This document shows, piece after piece, positions 53,706 through 64,000 of a DNA stretch of 64,000 nt (position 1 is the first letter of the stretch; the number at the start of each line of letters is the position of its first letter). The notes below the pieces were generated by a model, which was not told the origin of the DNA, searched no databases, and was given only the letters and a program-made list of their open reading frames with translations. The translations under genes and the position numbers were made by a program. The stretch is from Paracyclopina nana. Its lineage: Eukaryota > Arthropoda > Copepoda > Cyclopoida > Cyclopettidae. Location: the NCBI GenBank assembly GCA_019096065.1, contig JAGUCH010000004.1:5208001-5272000 (forward strand), written 5' to 3'.

Positions 53706-54095
53706 AATCTCATCATTAATCCAAGGACTTGGAAACATTTGTCATAAGAGCCGAGTTGATCCGGATTCGAGTTCTTGATTGAGAACAATGACCAAAATCA
53801 GCATTGAAATCATCAAATAGCCATTTTAATGGTTCGGATGGCAAGACAGCCCTTTCACCACAGTTGAGGAAAACTCCCTCACATGAAGTATTGTAATTAA
53901 AAACCTTTGGACTGCAACTATAAGTGAAGGCTGGCATCCAGACTCTTGCTTGAACAACATATTTCAGGTTTGTGACCTAGATGATTTATGTTTTCTTTAC
54001 TGTCATATATGCAGATGCCATACATATACGTATAACTCTATGAAGGAAGACATGTTTTCAATAAACTATCAGGCCAAGATTTATGAGTTTACTCT
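53706..54095 (+). pseudogene. Decayed tandem copy of the mosaic gene's 3' end
   Basis: This segment aligns with 53266-53655 at an offset of about 440 bp. It repeats the second half of the C-type lectin exon and the 3' untranslated region. Matching blocks include CCAGGATTCGAGTTCT-like sequence, AGTGAAGGCTGGCAT, GACTCTTGCT, GATGCCATA and ATGAAGACATGTT-like sequence with the AATAAA. It has in-frame stops and indels, so it cannot encode the domain. The rest of the gap to 54603 shows nothing I can name. Confidence 0.85.
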
Positions 54096-54603
54096 CTCTA
54101 ACATTTGTGTGTATCTGGGCCTGACTCATTGACAGCTTAATGGCTTTGCATAACTTAGCTTAGGGTCTTTCCAATGAGCATTCATACAAAAACGAAAAAA
54201 GTAATCCAGCCATAAACCAAAGAAACAAAAACAGCATTTATAATTAAATGTTCATTTTTATAAATTGTAAACCTAATAAATACAATATCCGGATTCATCA
54301 TTAGCGGCTAAAAATGACAATGCTAAGACAACAACGATCTATTTTGGTTGATTGTCATTAATTTTGTTAGTTTTGGCTGAAGGAAACAAGTTTCAGTTTT
54401 TATCAATGACGTCATAAATGATTAAACAGCTTTCTATTTTATCGCAACACATCCAGATGAAAGTCAAGTGTGAAAATGATGCCCAACTAAAATAAAGTAA
54501 TATAACTCTAAGATTATAAGTAGTCTTGTAGCTCACTGAAAGGTTTTACAAAGCTAAACTAGAAAAAGAGCACAATTTCACACTAAGCCTTGTTCAGTCA
54601 CTG

Positions 54604-57174
54604 ATGAGCTTGGGACCAGGGAACAAGTCCAAAAGAAGATTGATCATGGCAGCAGCTAGCTTCTTGGTTCCTTCATTGTCAGGTTGGAGTTCAAGACCAA
54701 ACCGGATCAGACATTCACCTCAGGTCAATTTCAAAAGAAGGCCAAGAGTCACACCACCATTGAGCAATGAGGAGATTGAAAAGAGACTGAAAATTGACAA
54801 GGAACTGGAGGTTGTCCAAGAAAGACACATTCGACGCAAAATCAGGGAATACTTAAAGCCCTTCAGACTTTTCTTGACGGCAATTGGAAGATTTCCATAC
54901 TCTTTTGCAAAAGAAGAGTTTGGCAACAAGAGAAATATGAAAATGGTGGTTGAAGCTGTGAAGAAGACAAGTTGTGCGCCAATCATTGAGATTGGAGTTA
55001 TCAATGAGGATGATACTGAAGAGGCAAATGTGCCAGTTTACAAGTACGCTCCTAAGTCCATAAGAGGATTCATGTTTTTCTTTACCACGTGCTTAGCCAT
55101 TGTCACCATGATCTTGGCCATTATTGGCTACATTGACCTAAGCCTGACAGTGCATAAATTCCAAGACATCATTGAGAAAGAAATTAATGGGGAATTGACA
55201 TGCAACAAGACAGTTAGATATGATGACGATGAGCCTTCGTCCATTAGACGAAATGTAAGGAATGCACTATTTTTGCCATTTATGAAGGATTTGAATCCTG
55301 CGGAGCTAAATCATGCTTGGAATTGTACTTACGCAGTAAAAATGCTGAGCTCATGCTTTGCCACAGTGGTTAATATGTCAACACAATTTTCCCAAGGTAA
55401 AATTCCCGTATTATAATGGCGCATTGCTATCTTATATTGTAATTGATTGAGTTTAAATTAGAATGATTGTGATTTTCCCGATCGGAATCTTAAAAAAATC
55501 TTGTCCTACCTTCTCGTTAAAGGCGATGAAACTGAAGCTGACCGCATCTCAGCGTGCGAAATTGCCATCAGACTCAAGAAATTCGTAGATGACAACATGA
55601 TTTTCCTCATTGTCATCTTTGCATGCGTCTTGAATGTCATTTTACAAGCCACGATTCCACTATTCAACGGTATGAAGCACTAACGCAAACACTAACAAAC
55701 ACTGAAAGAAAAGTACGTTAAATCGCAACAGGGAAAAAGTCAGCTGATTTCCTCACCTCGTGGAGCGAGGACTTATCCAGCACCAGATTCGATGTGAGTG
55801 GTGGCATAAGAAAAAGAGTCATTTCTGAGCTCCTCTTCCTGGCCTTGTTTGAATCAGTCCTGGTTTGCCTCTACTTTTCTCCCCCTGAAGTCTTCAGCTC
55901 TTCAAACACGCATTTCGTGCAGGTTTGTTTTGCTGACCGAAACTGAGAGGCGACGGCGCAACTTTTATTTTACTTTACCGCACAACCTCTCTTTGTATTT
56001 CTCTTAGGATGCTGTACGAGCTGCAAGAATTGTCCTGTTAAGGCCTTTTAAGACTGACCCAGAAGATATCTCTTACCACTCTTATTTCGTGGAATTGCCC
56101 ATTTTTCTGGCTTTCCTCATCCACATTGCTTCTTATAAAGTAGCTATTAATGCGGCGTGGTTAATGAACTTCTCAAATGACTATTTTCAGGGCTATGTCT
56201 TCTTCTATGTGTGTGTTTGCAGATCCTTGTCAAATGGATTCAAAGAGTGGAACAAGAAAGCCAGTGACATTTTTGCCTATAAAAAGAGGCAAAGAGACTA
56301 CTCTAGACATGACGGATATCCATGTTCACTTGATCATTTAGTGAATAGTCACTTCATATTGCTAAAACTGGTGAAAGATGCTAATGACATTTTGGGTGTC
56401 ATTGTGGGCTCTTATTTTGCCACCCAAGTAAAGTAAACGTATGTTTAAGTAATTCGAGCTGATTTTATTTTCCTGCAGGTCATTATCATTTGCTTTGAAA
56501 CCTATTTTCTAGTGGATGTAGGATTAAATGGTGGCTGGTTGACTATATGCGCTTTGGCTATCATGCTTCAAACTTCATTTATAGTGATCATGGTGGCACT
56601 TTCTGCTAGCTATGTGCACGAAGAGGTAAAAAGTTTATTTATCAATACATTGAATTGAGAAGGGCGTTCACGCAGCTCTATACGTGTTTGCCTAAAGCGC
56701 TATACCATAGACGAAAAACATCAAAGCGTGAAGCACAGTGGGATTTTATGCTTATGAGGCTTTTTGAAACAATAGAGTAATTTACTTAGGTTGTTTTCAT
56801 GGTTGGCTGCTTTTGCTTCTTTTAGGCAATGAATGGTTTTGAGGCTTTGCGTGGTGCATACAGAAATCATTTGACTTCTGAAGAAGAAAGAATGGTAAAT
56901 ATTCCACAAAATACCTTGTCGTGTGCATTAATTACTGCAATTATGGAGATTCACTTCAATTTTCAGCTGCAAACTTTGCTGACTAGTTTTTCTGGTCCCC
57001 CAATCATGCTAAGCGGTGGGAAATTTTTTGGACTTCACAGGCCATTTTTATTGACAGTAAAAAGACCCTTTATTTTTCCTCAGGCTAATGTTATTTCCAG
57101 CTTTTTCCTTGCAGGTTATCGGTGTAATCATTACCTATTTCGTTGTCATTGTCCAAATGATCAAGTTGACTTGA
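54604..57174 (+). CDS. Gustatory-receptor-like chemoreceptor (7tm_7)
   Basis: Seven-helix membrane protein of the arthropod gustatory receptor class, presumed ligand-gated cation channel subunit in chemosensory cells. Exons 54604-55396, 55523-55669, 55732-55922, 56008-56427, 56479-56625, 56826-56894, 56967-57056 and 57115-57174 give 638 residues. An alternative in-frame start at 54646, in a better Kozak context, gives 624. The C-terminus carries the family's hallmark: GLRGAYR-like helix sequence, LSGGKFFGLHRPFLLT and then TYFVVIVQ. Hydrophobic segments include FMFFFTTCLAIVTMILAIIG (helix 1), MIFLIVIFACVLNVILQ (helix 2) and LPIFLAFLIHIASYKVAI (helix 4). The three last introns at typical receptor positions support the call. 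The hydrophilic N-terminus of about 150 residues makes it longer than common receptors of 350-450. The ligand is unknown. Confidence 0.8.
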
Positions 57175-57966
57175 AAACAAGTGCACCTCTCAAAGAAGAT
57201 TAAAATCGTTTTTCTCACGTTTGTCATTAACGAATCAAGAGATTGCTTTGTAAAATGTGGTGGGTACAATATGCATACGCTGAGGATTTTTTTCTTCGGT
57301 TCAGATTCCATTTAGACCATGCTAAGTTCCAATTTTGGCAGACAATTGAATTTCTGAATTCTGCACATGTGTGGATGTGTGTGAGTTGTCTCTTTGTTAT
57401 TGACCTACCATATTAGAGTACAAACGAATTTTTGGCTGGTGCTGTCTAGCCACGCCTTAATCCGCTTTGGTCAGTCAGTAACCTCAGCTAACGATGCTGC
57501 CTCACATTTTTATCACATTTCACAGATAAAAATGGCATCTTCTTTGCATACCGTGCATACCAAGCTTGCTTGAAAAATTCTTTCTATAAGTGGGAATGTA
57601 GGTAATTTGATTTATTCATAAATGATCGCTTAAAATGTTGCTAAAGTTTCTCTGTTGTTAATTTTTACTTAATTTTGCGCGCGCACGGTAAATGTTTCTG
57701 ATGCACCATGTAAACACCCACGAGTCTGGTTAAGCTTTAAAAAACCAGTTTCTTTTCCACCTGAGTAGCGCGTATTTGTACACAGAGCGTGGTAAAATTC
57801 AATGTTGAACGGCCTTGAACTTCCATATTGGAAAAAAGCATTAAAAAATATTATTCATCCAGATTGGAAACAGTAGAGAATCTTTTTCTTTTGGCATTTT
57901 ATTCACAAGTAAAAAGTTGTATTCATGAAGACAAAGGGAGCATTTTTCGATAGTGGCACCTCCTCC
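57175..57966. other. Gap between converging genes
   Basis: About 790 bp between two converging genes, expected to hold both 3' ends. No gene or element recognised. Confidence 0.4.
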
Positions 57967-58877
57967 TCAGAAAAATCGGTAGGCCACAGGGTTGACGACA
58001 GGTGCAGGTGCTGCGACGGCAGGTGTCTCCACCGAGATGGGGTCACATGTGACCTTAGGGATATTTTGGGCAGCAGGCACGCAGTCCACCTTATGCACAC
58101 CGTAGCAGTATTCCACAGGTGCAGGCTCCTCAACGACCACAGGTGTATCGACACAGTGCTCGGTGCTGATTTCTTGGCACGCATGTCGCACCACGTGGGT
58201 CACAGGTGTGTGGACAAAAGGTGCAGCGTAAGGTCCATATCCGTAGAATTGAGCATCAGCCTCAGCCTCTCTTTTCTTCAAGAGGACAGTGGTGCCCACA
58301 GCTGAGGTCACAGGTGGGCAATGGCGGGAAACCACCTCCTTGCACCTCTTTTCGTAGGTGATTTTCTGGTTGACAACCTCGACGGTGTTGCAGACAGTTT
58401 CCACTCTAGGTGTGCACGATTGCACCTCAATGGTGTCGAATTCTTCTACACAATTTGCGGTAAGTTGAGTGAGGCCTGCGGGCAAAGTAGCTATGGGGAT
58501 TTGGGGGTCAGCCTTGGGGGCTGCCGAGGTCATGGAGGCCACGAGGCAAAAAATGACAACCTTGAATCATAGAAACAGGGCTATTACGCAGAAGGTACCA
58601 ATACACGTTTGGAGAGCTGCGGTATTTTACTTTTTGCTCTTTGGAACTGAGAAGGTAAATGAAATAAAACTGAGAACAAAATAAAGTGAGCAAGTTTTTA
58701 TCAACCCAAAATTCAAGGTGGCTGATTTTCAGATTTGACTTGATTGTAGAGCCATATTGGAATATAAAGTTGCAGGGCAACAGTTAATCGTTGAGTGAAT
58801 CTTCTCGATATAGTGTAATTGGGCAATGAGATTGAGTGAATTGTTTGGACAAAGGTGATTTTTACCTTGGACAACAT
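57967..58877 (-). CDS. Secreted Cys-rich protein, arthropod type, function unknown
   Basis: Two exons on the minus strand, 58877-58866 and 58560-57967, give 201 residues. Joining them creates a clean signal peptide: MLSK then VVIFCLVASMTSAAP. The mature part has two Cys-rich blocks: first CVEEFDTIEVQSC, TPRVETVCNTVE and EKRCKEVVSRHCP, then HACQEISTEHC and YCYGVHKVDC. Between them lies LLKKREAEADAQFYGYGPY, with a furin-type KKR site and a Gly/Tyr/Pro-rich stretch. The C-terminus is rich in Pro, Ala and Val. Paired Cys with alternating Val and Thr is seen in extracellular or cuticle-associated crustacean and insect proteins; I infer a structural or matrix role but cannot name a family. A TATA box lies upstream. 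Confidence 0.82.
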
Positions 58878-58937
58878 GCTGATACTTCCCACGATGGATT
58901 TCGAGCTGAAGTGATGCCTTTAGGAGAGCTTGGGTTT

Positions 58938-58946
58938 CTTTTTATA
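58938..58946 (-). promoter_or_regulatory. TATA box of the secreted Cys-rich gene
   Basis: The minus strand reads TATAAAAAG here. About 25-30 bp downstream lies ATCACTTCAGC, an initiator-like sequence near 58915, and the ATG follows at 58877. Spacing is as expected for a TATA-driven RNA polymerase II promoter. Confidence 0.7.
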
Positions 58947-59390
58947 GGTGCGTCCACGCGCATCATCATTTTGTGCGGTGCGTGCGCATTAATGCGGATC
59001 TAGGCTCTAGCTATACAATAGTTTGAGCCATAGCTCCATTTTTTAGATTTTTTCACAAGCTGTAACTTCTAAGATTGACCAATAACAATAAATCGGGTGC
59101 AATGTCACTCAAAGGTAATTCAGCTTTAGAATTGCATATCTTTTGCATATTATATATGCTACAGATTCCTACTGTAGGATTGCGTAAAGTGACAAGATAA
59201 AGGGCTTTTTTGCCATGGCCATGCTATTTTTCATTGTCGAAATCTAAGGGTGGATTGAGCTCTAAACATGAGAAAAAAGTAGATGGATCGTATTGCATCA
59301 CAGTTTGGTAGGTTCAGCGTTTTTTGGATGTTATGTTGCGTTTCACAGTATTAGGGAAAGTTTTGGTGAAAGTTTTCTCAAAGTAGCAAA

Positions 59391-61367
59391 ATGATCGTTG
59401 TGTGTGCTGTCCTTTTTTATTTGATGGAGCTAATCACTCTTAATTTTGGCCAAAGTCTACAAAAGTGTTGTGATGAGGTGCTAGTCACTTCTTCTGGTCC
59501 AGGACAAGAGTATCAAGCTGAGAGGTTGGGAGTTTACAAAATGTTGCCAAACAAAGAGTTCAATAACAAACCAGTGTACAGAAAAGTGGATGGGGATGAT
59601 TATCTTTACTTTTGGATCTTCGATGACAACAATGGACATGGGCACAACTGGCTTATTAGGTAAACACTGAAATTTCTGTCTTATGTATTGAAAAAACGCG
59701 AATGTTGGCTAAAGAGGCATATACTCTACAAATACATTTTTGAAAGACTTTGCACTTTTTTCTTCAATGCATAACAATTCCAAAGTAGATTTGATACTTT
59801 TTATCTTCCTTATTTGGTTCAAGTTAATCTAAGCTTGTTTCTTATTCCTTTCTTCATGACATCATCTCCCGTAGAAATTATAAAGAGAAAGCTCTCTTTA
59901 CTTTCATTTTATCCAAGTTTAAGGCTTGCAGCTTTCACAGAATGACATCACTGTAGTATATATAAATTGGATGATTATTTTTGAGGTGGCTGACATTTTT
60001 GCACCATGTGGAAGATACCACATTCACTACACAAAAATAAAATAGCTGTCCTTTTTTCTAGCCAGGATTATCAACAGGATGGACATGGCATTGAGTCTCC
60101 AAACATGGAATTTGAGGCCCGAAAATGTAATGCTAACCAAAATCGAACTGACATTTGCCCCTGGACTTGCGTTGAGCACATTAACGGCCTTCAAGTTCCT
60201 TTCAGTGTGTGGACAAGATTACATAGGCTGGGTGGATTCTACAGGGACACAACCTTGAGAATTCAATGCTGGAGCACAAGCCTTGATGAAAACTGCTGTA
60301 ATAACATCATGTAACTAATTACCAACATAATTGTCAAAAGATACTCTTAACTTCATTTGCTCACTGTAGCCAGTTTTCCTAATGAGTTAATTCACTTAGC
60401 ACAAAGTGACACCTCTTCTTGCGCCCTGTGACGTCACTTCATGTTGGTTGAAGCATGTTGATTGCTCTCAGAAAATTGGTCACAGTGAAATAACTTTTTT
60501 CAAGCCAAGAAAAGTTCCAATTTAAAATAATATGTTTCAGAGTTAGCTCAAGAGACATTGGAGTAACTGTGCAGTCTGAAAGGTTGGGCAAATTTACCTT
60601 CCAGGGTGAAATCAAGCATGGACGAAAAATTTACAAAAAGGAGGCTGAAGGACTTCGTGATCAGTATTTGTACTTTTGGGATTGGGGTGCAAATAATGGG
60701 GGCAATTGGATGATTGGGCTGAACACTAAATACAATGCGAGAGGAATTGAATCGCCAGACTTGGAAGAGGCTTTATTTGAGCATAGCATTTGTGCCACAA
60801 CAGCACTAAAAAGTGGACCATTCAAGGTAAATTGATTTTTTAAATGTATTTTTTTTCTTTATAAAAAAACTTTGCAATCAGGTCTGGGACAGATTATTTG
60901 ATAGATGGGTAGTTGACAACACTTTGAGGCTGGAATGCTTTGATGCCACTTTGGAATGCTGTCCATCTGTGGAAATTAATTCCACTGGATCACTAAGATT
61001 CTATTTTCCTCAATCACTTGGGAAATATTCTCACGTTGGGGAAAAAAATAGCAGAAGTATTTACAAGCATGACCAGGAAGACCTATTCCTTCATTATAAT
61101 GATTTCGGAATATCAGAGGCAGGTTCTACTTCTAAATTGCAATGCCATTTTCATAAATTGCTTTTCACGTATATATAGGGAACAAATTGGTTGGTTTCAA
61201 GTCATGTCAACGATACAATTGGTCTGGTTGTCAGTCAAAACCAAGAATTTGCGAGTGGATCAATAAGTAAATGTCCAACTACAGCAAATCATCAGGGTCC
61301 TTTCATGATTTTGTCTGAATTCGGCTGGCAAGTTGACAAAACTGCGTTTATTCAATGTAGCAACTAA
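59391..61367 (+). CDS. Secreted protein with three tandem PVYKH-like domains
   Basis: Five exons (59391-59659, 60062-60310, 60541-60826, 60882-61118, 61179-61367) give about 409 residues. The signal peptide is MIVVCAVLFYLMELITLNFG. Three related domains follow. Each opens with a CC pair and a V.SS motif, has an RLG-Y/F line, a core NKPVYRK, RKIYKK or RSIYKH, then an aromatic strand such as YLYFWIFDD or YLYFWDWG, and closes with W-x-DTTLRIQC, DNTLRLEC or DKTAFIQC. The same domain occurs twice in the mosaic gene 8 kb upstream. The last intron needs a GC donor (61119-61120) to keep domain 3 in frame; a standard GT one base later shifts the frame and removes the domain's C-terminal half. If exon 2 is not spliced at 60310, a stop follows at once and a one-domain form of 173 residues results. 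Function unknown; extracellular binding is likely. Confidence 0.78.
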
Positions 61368-61845
61368 GGACAAAAAAGAAAGCTGATATGGTCAAATCTA
61401 CTGTATTTAAGGGACTCAATTTACTTCATGAGATCACCATCCGCTACAGTAGCATATTCATTATTTGAACACTTGAATTGCATGTGCAACAAAAAGAAAC
61501 CGGGAGTAAAGTCATACCATCTAAATAGTTACATTCATTTATTGGCAAGTTGAAATATGCGTCAATTTTCAGAGTATATTTTTTTATTTCCCATAAATTA
61601 TGATTGATTCATACTTTTGCCTACAAACGCAAATTATACAATTCAATACATATGTGTATAGAACCGAATAGGCCATAATCATAATATCATATGATCTAGG
61701 AATTATTCCAAACTGTGCTTATGAAGGCTGAGCAAATATTTTTCTTCGCAAATTGATGGAGGAGATAAGTATCATGGACTGCGGTAAAACCATCACATAT
61801 GTCGCTAGAATGTGAATGGTTGCATGAAGCTTATAAGCACACGGA
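61368..61845. other. Gap between converging genes
   Basis: About 480 bp at the converging 3' ends of the PVYKH-like gene and the Cys-loop channel. No feature recognised. Confidence 0.4.
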
Positions 61846-63276
61846 TTAACTCAATGTTATAATCCAATAGAGAGTTACAAACACTATAAAGTAAGTGGGC
61901 ACGCCGACTTGAGAGAATTTTTCCACTTTGCTGGCCAAAGCAAATCTTTTTTTCTTCCTTTTTTCAATGTCTTCAGACTTAGCATCCTAGGTTCAAAACA
62001 AAAAAGTACTCAATTTGATGCAATAGTGACAAGTACCTTTTTCTCAAAGAGCTCTGGGTTATTCAATGGCTTGATTTTACTTTTCTCCATCTCAACTTCC
62101 CAATCAGACTTTTTAGTTAGAAACAGGATAAAACAGTATTCAGCAAGTGAGTAAAAAACTCCAATATAGCAAAACAGTGTCCATAAGTCGGCAGATTTCA
62201 TATAGGATGTTGTTGGCCAAGATGCCCTGGAAAACATTCAAATTAGAATTTAAAAATTAATGTTGTCAATGAAGCTTACTTTGCTCCATTAAAAAGTGAA
62301 ATAATGGAGAGAAAAGTGGTGATGCAAAGGCTCATTCTGCCAGGAATCAGGTCCGAAGGAATGTAAACTGAGCAAGCTGACAAACTGCAAAGCATAAAAC
62401 TTGGGATATAAGTATGGAGCAAGTGATTAGAATAGATCCTTTTGAAGCTGAATGCCATGATGAATGTTGAAAATTTTACGTTGTCCTCTTCTAAGTCAAA
62501 GACTGTGTCCGAAATTTCACTTTTCTCCAAAGTTACATAAAAGTCAGATAATTGAATGTCCGATGACCTGGTATGCTCAGCCAAGTTATACAACATGGTT
62601 ATATTTGCTTGCTCAGTATCATGATCTATTATGTCAAATCAGAAGTAAAGAATTGAAAAAATACATATAACCAGGAATTACCTAATGATATAACAACTTC
62701 ACAAACATTGTAATCGAGTGGAAACCACTCAAATCCCATGCTACACCTAGTTTTCAAGATGTACCTGCCTCCATAAGTAACATACCCAGAATCAGTCATA
62801 GTCAAAGTGAGAGACTCCTTCAGCTCACTGACAACTGATACAGAGACAATATCATCTATGTAAATCAAAGGAATCCAAAAAGGCTTCCAATTGTTCTTGT
62901 CAATAGCAAATTCTTGGTTGTCATCTGAAAGGCACTTATCTGGCCATTTCAACCTGTCATCTTGCCAGGACATCTTAAACACAAAGTCAAGGACTAATTC
63001 ATGATTTTTTGTATCTAAAGCAGATATTGCTTTGATTTCAATGTCAAATGTGATAGTGGTAGGGTCATCCAGTTTCAATGCATTGTTTGGGGTCTTGAAT
63101 TTTTCATACTTTAAGCATTTCATTATATTTGGCAAATATTCACCATCAAAAAGTACCATTGCTTTGTAATCATCACACGTCATTTCTTCAATGCTTTTGC
63201 AATTCAAACCCTCTTGACCCCAAACTAAGCCCATAATGAGGCAATTGAGTATGACAAGATAAAATAACTGTTTCAT
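61846..63276 (-). CDS. Cys-loop ligand-gated ion channel subunit
   Basis: Pentameric neurotransmitter-gated channel subunit at the cell surface. Coding order: 63276-62682, 62625-62280, 62226-62037 and 61986-61846, 423 residues. Signal peptide MKQLFYLVILNCLIMGLVWG. The extracellular domain contains FKMSWQDDRLKW and the defining Cys loop CSMGFEWFPLDYNVC (13 residues between the Cys, with FPLD). Helix 1 starts at SNHLLHTYIPSFMLC, the helix 1-2 link is PGRMSLC, helix 2 is ITTFLSIISLFNGA, helix 3 is LWTLFCYIGVFYSLAEYC and helix 4 is VPTYFIVFVTLYWIITL. The intracellular loop is short. The PGR in place of PAR and the divergent helix 2 suggest an arthropod-expanded subgroup; ion selectivity and ligand cannot be read from sequence. 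A truncated paralogue lies upstream in the same orientation. Confidence 0.9.
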
Positions 63277-63570
63277 AGTTGTTGCAATACTGACCATGGG
63301 CAAAGTGTGGACATAGTAAGAATGAAAAAACCTTGCCTAGTGCCCTTGTGATCTCCTAAAATATTCATGAATATAATTAATGCAAAGTCTACATGCTTTT
63401 GGACCCAAAATGGTCCCGTGAAAATTTCAGGCTATTCATCAAAAGTTAATTTACAGTCCATTGCCTACATATTAGGCCGGCTTGGCTACCAATTTTCTTC
63501 AAAACTATGACAAAGAAAAGATGTAGATCAAGCCACACCAATTCTAAGTTGCTAAAAGGCCATAGGGAAT

Positions 63571-63576
63571 TTTATT
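63571..63576 (-). terminator. Poly(A) signal of the truncated Cys-loop paralogue
   Basis: AATAAA on the minus strand, about 35 bp after the stop at 63610. It supports this short frame being a complete 3' end rather than an exon of a longer gene. Confidence 0.5.
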
Positions 63577-63609
63577 TGCAAGATTAAACAACAGTTCACA
63601 AAATCCTTT

Positions 63610-63909
63610 TTAAGTTGACCATTGACCATGCTTGAAGTGGGAAACTTCTTCAATGGACACATTCAAATGGTAAACCAGAGCTGAGATATGGGGAGTGGGG
63701 CTGTCCAGATTCAGAGCTTCTGTTGGGCTTTTGAACTTTTCATATCCTAAGCACTTCATTATATGTGGCAAAAGCTCTCCATCATGTTGAACCATTGCTC
63801 TGTAATCATCGCAGGACATTTCCTCTCTACTTTTGCACTTCAGGAAATCTTGGCCCCACACAAGGCCCAAAGGGAAGAGATGAAAAACTAGCTGAATTAA
63901 CTGCTTCAT
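63610..63909 (-). CDS. Truncated Cys-loop channel paralogue (N-terminus only)
   Basis: Single frame of 99 residues. It matches the first part of the neighbouring channel almost block for block: signal peptide MKQLIQLVFHLFPLGLVWGQ, then CKSREEMSCDDYRAM, GELLPHIMKCLGYEKFKSP and ALNLDSPT. After that the sequence departs from the channel and stops 30 residues later, before the ligand-binding strands, the Cys loop and all membrane helices. No donor site that would rejoin the channel frame is evident, and an AATAAA follows. It is either a pseudogene fragment or a gene for a small secreted protein. An upstream in-frame extension to 63963 has no ATG that would be preferred over the signal-peptide Met. 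Confidence 0.6.
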   Translation of the reverse strand: MKQLIQLVFHLFPLGLVWGQDFLKCKSREEMSCDDYRAMVQHDGELLPHIMKCLGYEKFKSPTEALNLDSPTPHISALVYHLNVSIEEVSHFKHGQWST

Positions 63910-64000
63910 GTTTGAGGCCAAACTGACATTGAGTATTGTAGCCCTTAAAAAACTTTCCCCCACACACAGTGGTCTTTCAAATAATTTATGTACAATAATT

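Noticed and set aside
53716..54132. Short frames inside the duplicated 3' end of the mosaic gene
   Set aside because: They come from a decayed copy with stops and indels.
58321..58684. Plus-strand frames opposite the secreted Cys-rich gene
   Set aside because: The minus strand has signal peptide, splice sites and TATA box; these are shadows.

Overview
This is a stretch of animal nuclear DNA. Genes are split by many short GT-AG introns (often 50-65 bp) and followed by AATAAA signals, and the non-coding DNA is AT-rich with decayed mobile elements. The gene content points to an arthropod: Tret1-like sugar transporters, a gustatory-receptor-type chemoreceptor, an arthropod-style Cys-loop channel and a secreted Cys-rich protein with a KKR-EAEAD segment. 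I favour a crustacean, but the sequence alone does not fix the species.

Layout. 1-6.3 kb: no confident gene. It holds a possible 1.5 kb inverted-repeat element with a 129-bp minisatellite inside. 6.48-8.59 kb: a five-exon secreted, prohormone-like precursor. 9.3-10.0 kb: a doubtful small gene. 10.4-21.5 kb: a dense head-to-tail plus-strand run of dynein light chain roadblock, a DUF1868/2H phosphoesterase-like protein, a full ABCC (MRP) transporter and two MFS sugar transporters. 21.5-28.7 kb: three more MFS sugar transporters on the minus strand. The first of these overlaps the last plus-strand transporter by the 4-bp palindrome TTAA, which supplies both stop codons. The three share intron positions exactly, and the third carries two compensating frameshifts.

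28.7-54.1 kb: the most striking gene, a 19-exon mosaic secreted protein of about 1,816 residues. A signal-peptide exon at 31.9 kb is followed by a 13.1 kb intron. Then come five Ly6/uPAR-like domains, six thrombospondin type 1 repeats, two copies of an unnamed domain with a PVYKH-like core, a Thr-rich stretch and a C-terminal C-type lectin domain. Most of its introns are phase 1, as expected for exon shuffling. Just after it lies a decayed tandem copy of its own 3' end. The long intron and its surroundings hold Harbinger/Tourist-like MITEs, two large palindromes and a tRNA-like sequence.

54.6-64 kb: a gustatory-receptor-like 7TM gene; a secreted Cys-rich protein on the minus strand with a TATA box; a secreted protein made of three tandem copies of the PVYKH-like domain found in the mosaic gene; a complete Cys-loop ligand-gated channel subunit on the minus strand; and beside it a truncated paralogue that keeps only the signal peptide and N-terminus.

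All gene models were spliced by eye from GT-AG sites, reading-frame continuity and comparison between paralogues within the window. No similarity search was run.
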